From NCBI GenBank assembly GCA_002239105.1, contig MPNQ01000003.1, positions 1 to 64,000 on the forward strand: a DNA stretch of 64,000 nucleotides, in the 5' to 3' direction. Position 1 is the first letter of the stretch, and the number at the start of each line of letters is the position of its first letter. Made by a program: the position numbers and the translations under genes. Origin of the DNA: a marine group bacterium Sva0996 bin134. GTDB taxonomy: Bacteria; Actinomycetota; Acidimicrobiia; Acidimicrobiales; Bin134. Positions 57,769 to 64,000 of this stretch are shown piece by piece. A model generated the notes under the pieces. It saw only the letters and a program-made list of their open reading frames with translations, searched no databases and was not told the DNA's origin.

Positions 57769-58638
57769 TCAGTATGTAAGCAACAATCGATCTTTGACTA
57801 CTTCGCTTTCCAGTGTCTGCCCGCCCATCTGAAATCTCTTTAGCATTGATCTTCCGCAGTTTACGAACACTTCCCTTTCGAATAACCCGACAGGAATGGG
57901 TAGATCTATTGCAACTTGTCCCGAACGCTTTGTTCCATCAATACTGAGTGCAACATCGACTCCACGACGTTTACATCTTGAGATCTGGTCTATAAGATCT
58001 TCGAAGCTAAAGTCTTGAGCCCCGTAAAGAATGCTCTGAGTATCCGAGTAAGGAGGGTCGCAATAAACCACATCACCTTCCTCGGCTAAGTTCATTGCCA
58101 GGCGGTAGTCTATGTGTTTGAATTCTGTTCCACCAGTACGCTCATACCAAGCATCCACTCGCTTGTTGAACGACTGCGGACCTATTGGATTGTGGCTTCC
58201 ACATGGAGTTGACATGACTCCGTCTTTTCTGAACCGGATTACACCTCCATAACATGATCTACTCAAAAACAGTAGGTCAGCAGCATTAGGATTAGAATTA
58301 AAAGATGTCTTAACTTCTTCATATACTTGTTCTTTTCCATGAATATCCAACTTGATCCAACGGTCGAAGTACCAACGCTTCAAAAGACCGGGATTTTCCT
58401 GCAGAGTCTTGAATATGTCAATCAGTGGGCCGAACGAGTCTGAAGCCACGGCCTTTGGGGGAGCAAGAGTTGCCAGAACAGCCCCGCTGCCCAAGAATGG
58501 TTCAAAGTATGAATTGAACCGTGGTGGAAAATACGAGACGATTTCATGGGCAAAGCGCTGTTTGTTTCCAATCCACTTCAAGAGTTGCGACTTGAACGGG
58601 ATCACCGCAGTAGGCATTTCTAATGACAACTGTGTCAT
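57769..58638 (-). CDS. D12-class N6-adenine DNA methyltransferase (Dam/DpnM type)
   Basis: 289 residues with the alpha-class order: motif X LLKWIGNKQRFA (20-30), motif I SYFEPFLGSGAVL (43-55, SAM binding) and motif IV CDPPYSDT (193-200, catalytic DPPY). The length suits Dam/DpnM/EcoRV-type methylases. It precedes and protects against the endonuclease in the same operon. AT-rich like its partner. TAGGGT lies 6 nt before the ATG. Predicted product: N6-methyladenine at a short palindrome, not necessarily GATC. Confidence 0.9.
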   Translation of the reverse strand: MTQLSLEMPTAVIPFKSQLLKWIGNKQRFAHEIVSYFPPRFNSYFEPFLGSGAVLATLAPPKAVASDSFGPLIDIFKTLQENPGLLKRWYFDRWIKLDIHGKEQVYEEVKTSFNSNPNAADLLFLSRSCYGGVIRFRKDGVMSTPCGSHNPIGPQSFNKRVDAWYERTGGTEFKHIDYRLAMNLAEEGDVVYCDPPYSDTQSILYGAQDFSFEDLIDQISRCKRRGVDVALSIDGTKRSGQVAIDLPIPVGLFEREVFVNCGRSMLKRFQMGGQTLESEVVKDRLLLTY

Positions 58639-58644
58639 GACCGC

Positions 58645-58650
58645 ACCCTA
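58645..58650 (-). promoter_or_regulatory. -10 element for the restriction-modification operon (leaderless)
   Basis: On the minus strand TAGGGT lies 6 nt before the methylase ATG at 58638. It lies at the edge where GC content jumps back to the host level. Confidence 0.4.
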
Positions 58651-58678
58651 TCGGAGGCGGTGACACTATCTCTGGCAA

Positions 58679-60403
58679 TCAGGGGCCAGCAGCGGTGACC
58701 GTGTCGGTGTCGCGGCCGGATCGAATGACCTGGCCAGGTCGGGCGTCGGTGAGGGCGCCCGATCGCTGGGTCTCGACCCCGTTGACCAGCACGTGCTCGA
58801 TGCCCTCGGCGCCGCCGGTCAGGCGCCATCCCCCACCGGGCATGTCCCAGGCGGTGGTCACCGGGGCCTTGGTGAGGCGGGCCGGATCGAACACCACGAT
58901 GTCGGCGCACCAGCCCTCGGCCAGCCGTCCCCGACCCCGCAGGCCGTAGTGGCGGGCTGGGCGGTCGGTTACCAGGTTCACCGCCTGCTCCAGGCTGAGC
59001 AGCCCCCGATCCCGCACCGTGTCGCCCACCAGCGCCGAGGTGCACCCCCAGGTCATCATCATGTCCAGATGGGCCCCGGCATCGGAGCCCCCGGCCAACA
59101 CCCGGGGGTCGCCCAGCATCTCGGCCCGCTTCTTCCACGACTCGTCATCGTCGCCCACCACCGGTGGCCCGAACCCGGTCATCAGGTCGTCTTCCAAGGC
59201 GATGTCGCACATCACGTCGAACGGATGCTGGCCCCGCTCTGCGGCCAGCTCGCCGACGTTGCGACCCACGAGCGCCTGCAAATGGGGTGCTGGAGAGGAC
59301 ACGTCCACCACTGTGGTCTCGGCCCACCGCACCCACGTGCGATGGGAAGCTTGGGCCGCACCGCTGAGCAGGCGCTGGCGGACGTCGGGGCGGGCCAGAG
59401 CCGCAGCCTTGGCTGCCGGGTCCAGGTGCATGATCTCGGCCCAATCAGGCAAGGTGTCGAACAGCACCCCGGTAGCGAAATTGAGCCGCATCTGCATGAT
59501 GTCGGGCAGCATGAGCCCCACCACGGTGGCCCCCTGCTGCCGGGCGTGGTCGGCAGAGCCTAGGCGGTTCTCCAAATAGGCGTCCTCGCCGGGCCGCACG
59601 TTGAACAGGTTCCAGTTCAGGGGCCGGTCGGCGGCCAGCACCATTGCCGTCATCATCTCGTAGATCTCCGGGGCCCATATCGGGTCGATGCTGGGAATGA
59701 GCTCCAGGGTGGTGCCGGGGTGATCCCGGCAAACGCCAGCCAGCGCCACCATCTCGGCGTCGGTGGCCGCCCGAGACGGCACGGGGTCGCCGTGATGGTC
59801 GTTGTGGGCCGATGCTTTGGTGGAGGAGAATCCCAGGCCGCCTTCGGCCAAGCTCTGGCCCAGCAGCATCTTCATGGTCTCCAGCTGCTGCTCAGAGGCA
59901 GCCTCGCCCACCGATGCCGACCCCATGGCCAGGCGGCGAATCGTGCTGTGACCCACCAGAAATCCGGCGTTGACCCCCAAGCCGCCTACCTCCAGACGAT
60001 CCAGCCACGATCCGAACGACGACCAGCCGAAGTCCAGACCCGCCTCCAGTGACTCGGTGGGCATTCCCTCCACCCGGGCCAGCATCCGCATCACGTAATC
60101 GGCCTCGTCGGGCACCATGGGTGCGATGGTGAAGCCGCAGTTGCCCCCAATGGCGGTGGTGATCCCGTGCAGCGACGACGGCGTGAGGTGGGGATCCCAA
60201 AGCACCTGGGCGTCGTAGTGGGTGTGAACGTCGATGAACCCCGGGGCCACCGCCAGCCCGTCGGCGTCGATTTCCTGGCTGGTGGGCTCGTGCGACCTGC
60301 CGATGGAAACGATGCGACCGTCTTGCACCCCCACATCGGCCACCCGACCCGGCGCTCCGGTGCCGTCGACCACCAACCCACCCCGGATTACACAGTCCAA
60401 CAT
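58679..60403 (-). CDS. N-acyl-D-amino-acid deacylase-type amidohydrolase
   Basis: 574 residues of the Amidohydro_3/D-aminoacylase group: VIRGGLVVDGTGAPGRVADVG, APGFIDVHTHYDAQVLWDP (HxH metal site), IGGNCGFTIAP (conserved NCGF), SSTKASAHNDHHGDPVP and GGSDAGAHLDMMMTW near the C-terminus (metal Asp). It would hydrolyse N-acyl amino acids or similar amides. A shorter relative of the usual 480-500-residue enzymes plus a C-terminal extension. Divergent from the glf-like gene. Confidence 0.85.
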   Translation of the reverse strand: MLDCVIRGGLVVDGTGAPGRVADVGVQDGRIVSIGRSHEPTSQEIDADGLAVAPGFIDVHTHYDAQVLWDPHLTPSSLHGITTAIGGNCGFTIAPMVPDEADYVMRMLARVEGMPTESLEAGLDFGWSSFGSWLDRLEVGGLGVNAGFLVGHSTIRRLAMGSASVGEAASEQQLETMKMLLGQSLAEGGLGFSSTKASAHNDHHGDPVPSRAATDAEMVALAGVCRDHPGTTLELIPSIDPIWAPEIYEMMTAMVLAADRPLNWNLFNVRPGEDAYLENRLGSADHARQQGATVVGLMLPDIMQMRLNFATGVLFDTLPDWAEIMHLDPAAKAAALARPDVRQRLLSGAAQASHRTWVRWAETTVVDVSSPAPHLQALVGRNVGELAAERGQHPFDVMCDIALEDDLMTGFGPPVVGDDDESWKKRAEMLGDPRVLAGGSDAGAHLDMMMTWGCTSALVGDTVRDRGLLSLEQAVNLVTDRPARHYGLRGRGRLAEGWCADIVVFDPARLTKAPVTTAWDMPGGGWRLTGGAEGIEHVLVNGVETQRSGALTDARPGQVIRSGRDTDTVTAAGP

Positions 60404-60516
60404 CGCCTTACCCCTGCGCTATCGTCGTTTTCGGCTATTTGAGCCCAACCCCCCTACCGTACCCGAGACGTTCGACTGGAGTTCCCGATGCCGCCACGCC
60501 CCTTGAGGCACACCCG

Positions 60517-61653
60517 GTGAGGAGCCGAATCGGCATCGTCGGGGCCGGGTGGACGGGTGCGGTGGCCGGGCGGCTCCTCACTGAGGCCGGATTCGCGGTG
60601 GAGGTGATGGAGAAGACCAGCGTGGTGGGCGGGCATTCCCGGGCCGAGACCATGAAAGGGGTGGTGTACGAGCCCAACGGCGCCCACATTTTCCATACCT
60701 CCAACGCCGCGGTGAACCAGTTCGTGAACGCTCACGGCCTTACCCGGCCTTACGACCACAAGGTGCTAACCGAGGTTTACCTATCCCCCGACGATGACGA
60801 CGACGAGAGCCACCTGCTGTCGTGGCCTCCCCAAGTGGACGAGCTGAAGGAGCTTCCGGTGTGGCCGACGGTGGAGCGGGAACTGGCCTCTCTGCCGCCT
60901 GAGCCCGTCGGCGACAACTTCGAGGACTTCGTGGTGTCGATGATGGGCCGCACCCTCTATGACCTGTTCATCCGGGACTACACAGCCAAACAGTGGGGCC
61001 GACCGGCCACCGAGCTGTCGGCCCGTTTCGCCCCCAAGCGAGTGGAGCTGCGCCACGACGGGCATCGGGGGCTGTTCCGAGACCGGTGGCAGTACTTCCC
61101 GCCCGACGGCATCAACGAGGTGATCGAGTCGGTGCTGTCCACCGTGGCCGTCACCCTAGACACCGAGATCACCGTTGACGATGCCGACCGCCTCGGACAG
61201 GACTACGAGGCGGTGATCATCACCGCCGCGCTGGACGACTTCGCCCGCTGCCCGGGCGAGCTGGAGTGGCGAGGCATCGAGATGCGCTCCAGCTACTCCC
61301 CCACCGACGACCCCGGCGGCGTCTTGACCCCGGCCTATGTCACCAACCGCCCGTCGGCCCGAGTGCCCTACACCCGCACGGTGGAAACCAAGCACGCCAC
61401 CGGGCAGCAGATCGGGGGCACGGTGGTCAGCGAGGAGATGCCGGGCGCCCCCCGCCGCCACTATCCGGTGCTGACCGCCGACGGGGCCAACGAGCGCCGC
61501 AACACCGAGTTGGCCAAAGAGATTGCCGAGCGCTTCGACATCCCGGTGTACTTCGCCGGGCGGCTGGCCACCTACCGCTACATCAACCAGGACGAGGCCA
61601 TCGCCGATGCCATGGCGGTGGCCGACCGTGTGGCCACCGAGCAGGGCGGGTAG
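60517..61653 (+). CDS. glf: UDP-galactopyranose mutase homologue
   Basis: About 378 residues. RIGIVGAGWTGAVAGRLL is the FAD motif, VVGGHSRAETMKGVVYEPNGAHIFHT matches the Glf N-terminus, LYDLFIRDYTAKQWGR the central helix and YFAGRLATYRYINQDEAI the C-terminal FAD/substrate segment. The enzyme interconverts UDP-galactopyranose and UDP-galactofuranose for galactan synthesis. The GTG at 60517 has GAGG 8 nt upstream and leaves the FAD motif at residue 3; longer frames start in unconserved sequence. The hydantoinase-type gene follows after 6 nt. Confidence 0.82.
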   Translation: MRSRIGIVGAGWTGAVAGRLLTEAGFAVEVMEKTSVVGGHSRAETMKGVVYEPNGAHIFHTSNAAVNQFVNAHGLTRPYDHKVLTEVYLSPDDDDDESHLLSWPPQVDELKELPVWPTVERELASLPPEPVGDNFEDFVVSMMGRTLYDLFIRDYTAKQWGRPATELSARFAPKRVELRHDGHRGLFRDRWQYFPPDGINEVIESVLSTVAVTLDTEITVDDADRLGQDYEAVIITAALDDFARCPGELEWRGIEMRSSYSPTDDPGGVLTPAYVTNRPSARVPYTRTVETKHATGQQIGGTVVSEEMPGAPRRHYPVLTADGANERRNTELAKEIAERFDIPVYFAGRLATYRYINQDEAIADAMAVADRVATEQGG

Positions 61654-61659
61654 CTGGCC

Positions 61660-64000
61660 ATGGCCGAGGCGTTGTCACAGGGTTGGAGCTTCTGGATCGA
61701 CCGGGGCGGCACGTTTACCGACGTGGTGGCCCGGCGACCCGATGGGGATGTCGATACCGTCAAGCTGCTGTCGGAGAGCCCCCGATACCGCGACGCCGCC
61801 GTGGAGGCCATCCGGACCCTGTTGGGACTGAGCGCTGATGAGCCGATCCCATCGGACCAAGTGGCCGAGGTGAAGATGGGCACCACGGTGGCTACCAACG
61901 CCCTGCTAGAACGCCAGGGCGAGCCCACCGTGCTGGTCACCACAAAGGGGTTCGCGGATGCCTTACGCATCGGCTACCAGACTCGGCCCGACCTGTTCGC
62001 CCTCGACATCGTGCTGCCCGACATGGTGTACAGCCAGGTGATCACCGTGGACGAGCGAGTGAGGGCCGACGGCACCGTGGAACGATCATTAGATGAGGAC
62101 GACGCCCGAGGGCAGCTGACCGCGGCCCGCCGAGCGGGATTGCGGTCGGCGGCCATCGTGCTGGTACACGGCTATCGCTACCCCGATCACGAAGCCCGTC
62201 TGGCCGAGATCGCCGCCGAAGTGGGGTTCGAGCATGTCTCAGCCAGCCACCAGGTGAACCCGCTCATCCGCCTGGTGCCCCGGGGCGACACCACCGTGGC
62301 CGACGCCTACCTCACCCCGGTGCTGCGCCGTCACATCCAGACCGTCGAGGACCAGATCGACACGTCGCTGTTCTTCATGCAGTCCAACGGCGGCCTGGCC
62401 CACCCTGACCACTTCCGGGGCAAGGACGCGCTGCTGTCCGGCCCGGCCGGCGGGGTGGTGGGCATGGCCCGCACCGGTGAGGCCGCCGGCCACTACCGCC
62501 TGATCGGATTCGACATGGGCGGCACCTCCACCGATGTGTCCCACTACGACGGCCGCTTCGAGCGCACCACCGACGCGGTGGTCGCCGGGGTCCGGGTGCG
62601 AGCGCCGATGATCCTGATCCACACCGTGGCCGCCGGGGGCGGCTCGATCCTGTCGTTCGACGGCAGCCGCTTCCGAGTGGGCCCTGACTCCGCAGGCGCC
62701 GAACCCGGCCCGGCCTGCTACGGAAATGGCGGGCCGCTCACCGTGACCGACGCCAACGTCGTTCTCGGCCGCCTGCACCCCGACCACTTTCCCGCGGTGT
62801 TCGGCCCCGGCGGTGACCAGCCTCTCGATGCCGCCGCGGCCCGGACCGCATTCGCCGATCTGGCTGCGGCCATCACCGAGGCCACCAAACAATCGTGGAC
62901 CCCCGAAAGGGCCGCCGAGGGGTTCTTGGACGTGGCGGTCCAGAACATGGCCAACGCCATCAAAACCATCTCGGTGCAGCAGGGCCATGACGTGAGCGCC
63001 TACACCTTGGCCTGCTTCGGCGGGGCCGGGGGCCAGCACGCCTGCCGGGTGGCCGACGAGCTGGGCATGTCCACGGTTTTGATCCATCCCCACGCCGGGG
63101 TGCTCTCGGCGCTGGGCATCGGCCTGGCCGACGTGCGCTCGGTAACCGAGCGGGCTGTGGGCCAAACCCTCACCGAGGATCTGCTGGGCGCCATCGCCAC
63201 CGACATCGGGGAGTTGGCCGCAGCGGCCTACACCGAGGTAGCCGCCGACTTGCCCCACTCCCACATCCACATCGAGGCCAGCTATTTCTTGCGATACGAG
63301 GGATCCGACACCTCCCTCGAGGTGGCGGCCGACGACTACCTGCCGGTGAAAGCGGCTTTTGAAGACCTCCACCGCACCCGCTTCGGGTTCGCCTCCCCCG
63401 AGACGCCCATCGTGCTGGAGTCGATCCAAGCAGAAGCCATCGGCCGCAGCAGCCTGTCTGAGACCCTGGCAGAACAGCCCTTGGCCAACCCATTGCCCGA
63501 ACCCATACCCCTAGCCCACCACGAGGCCAGCTTCGAGGGGCAAGCCCACCGCATCGCCTTCTTCGACCGGGCCGATCTGGGCCCTGGGGCAGCCGTGGAC
63601 GGACCCGCGGTCATCGTGGACCCCCTCTCCACCACAGTGGTTGAACCGGGCTGGGCCGCCGCAGCGGCCCCAAGCGGCGAGCTGGTGTTGAACCGAGTGG
63701 TGGCCCGCCCCGATGCGGCGGTGGGTACTCATGCCGACCCGGTGATGCTGGAGATCTTCAACAATCTCTTCATGAACGTGGCCGAGCAGATGGGGGTGGC
63801 TCTGGAGAACACTGCGGCTTCGGTGAACATCAAGGAGCGTCTGGACTTCTCCTGCGCGGTGTTCGACCCCGACGGTGAGCTGATCGCCAACGCCCCTCAC
63901 ATGCCGGTACACCTGGGCTCGATGGACATGTCGGTCAAAGCGATCATCGCCCGCCATCCCGACATGGCGCCTGGCGACGCCTTCATCACCAACGCCCCCT
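61660..64000 (+). CDS. 5-oxoprolinase/hydantoinase, fused A and B type (partial, 3' end outside window)
   Basis: 780 codons from ATG 61660 to the window edge with no stop. [16 protein letters not shown] is the HyuA N-terminal phosphate motif, [15 protein letters not shown] and [18 protein letters not shown] continue the HyuA part, and [19 protein letters not shown] its end. From about residue 690 the HyuB part starts ([34 protein letters not shown]). Eukaryotic and actinobacterial fused 5-oxoprolinases are about 1,200-1,300 residues, so roughly 450 are missing. It would hydrolyse 5-oxoproline or hydantoins with ATP. Confidence 0.9.
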   Translation, partial: MAEALSQGWSFWIDRGGTFTDVVARRPDGDVDTVKLLSESPRYRDAAVEAIRTLLGLSADEPIPSDQVAEVKMGTTVATNALLERQGEPTVLVTTKGFADALRIGYQTRPDLFALDIVLPDMVYSQVITVDERVRADGTVERSLDEDDARGQLTAARRAGLRSAAIVLVHGYRYPDHEARLAEIAAEVGFEHVSASHQVNPLIRLVPRGDTTVADAYLTPVLRRHIQTVEDQIDTSLFFMQSNGGLAHPDHFRGKDALLSGPAGGVVGMARTGEAAGHYRLIGFDMGGTSTDVSHYDGRFERTTDAVVAGVRVRAPMILIHTVAAGGGSILSFDGSRFRVGPDSAGAEPGPACYGNGGPLTVTDANVVLGRLHPDHFPAVFGPGGDQPLDAAAARTAFADLAAAITEATKQSWTPERAAEGFLDVAVQNMANAIKTISVQQGHDVSAYTLACFGGAGGQHACRVADELGMSTVLIHPHAGVLSALGIGLADVRSVTERAVGQTLTEDLLGAIATDIGELAAAAYTEVAADLPHSHIHIEASYFLRYEGSDTSLEVAADDYLPVKAAFEDLHRTRFGFASPETPIVLESIQAEAIGRSSLSETLAEQPLANPLPEPIPLAHHEASFEGQAHRIAFFDRADLGPGAAVDGPAVIVDPLSTTVVEPGWAAAAAPSGELVLNRVVARPDAAVGTHADPVMLEIFNNLFMNVAEQMGVALENTAASVNIKERLDFSCAVFDPDGELIANAPHMPVHLGSMDMSVKAIIARHPDMAPGDAFITNAP

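Overview
This 64 kb window comes from a GC-rich bacterium and is densely coded, with genes on both strands, overlapping stops and starts, and few gaps. Four luciferase-like F420/FMN oxidoreductases, two cytochrome P450s, a GlbO-type truncated haemoglobin, a DUF1214/sulfotransferase pair and many apparently leaderless promoters (a TAnnnT hexamer 6-9 nt before the start codon) point to an actinobacterium. An acidimicrobial lineage is my best guess, but it is an inference from gene content. No rRNA, tRNA or CRISPR array was seen.

Layout. 0-7 kb: the start of a secreted protein leaving the left edge, then a minus-strand operon of two dimethylglycine/sarcosine-dehydrogenase-type flavoproteins and an MttB-family methyltransferase (N-methyl compound demethylation). 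7-16.7 kb: cyclase, two P450s, VapBC, SDR, metallophosphoesterase, SMP-30 lactonase, TauD-type dioxygenase, enoyl-CoA hydratase and an APC permease. 16.7-20.5 kb: two adjacent secreted proteins, a trypsin-like protease and a 14-repeat RCC1-like protein, sharing an unrecognised duplicated N-terminal cysteine module. 20.5-33.5 kb: acyl-CoA and F420 catabolic genes, including a double CaiB/BaiF CoA-transferase and an orphan molybdenum hydroxylase. 33.7-39.8 kb: SerA-like/DUF1015, amidohydrolase, GlbO, SixA, RmuC. 39.9-51.2 kb: a second catabolic cluster (two LLM oxidoreductases, alpha/beta hydrolase, cupins, three PF04909-type amidohydrolases counting the one at 36.3 kb, a second orphan molybdenum hydroxylase, MFS exporter) interrupted by a MazEF-type toxin-antitoxin pair.

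51.3-58.65 kb is the most unusual part: an apparent defence island. It is entered through a decayed IS5-type transposase end, then holds a two-gene operon: a ComEC/Rec2-like metallo-beta-lactamase-fold protein, translationally coupled to a single 1176-residue polypeptide that reads in order E2 (UBC-like), E1 (ThiF-like), JAB/JAMM peptidase and patatin phospholipase. An IS1595-type transposase remnant follows, and then an AT-rich type II restriction-modification pair (D12-class adenine methylase and a PD-(D/E)xK endonuclease). The fusion puts ubiquitin-like conjugation, deconjugation and a likely membrane-degrading effector in one chain. No CD-NTase and no separate ubiquitin-like gene is visible beside it, so it is not a standard type II CBASS or Bil layout.

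58.7-64 kb returns to high-GC metabolic genes: a D-aminoacylase-type amidohydrolase, a UDP-galactopyranose mutase homologue and a fused 5-oxoprolinase/hydantoinase that runs off the right edge.
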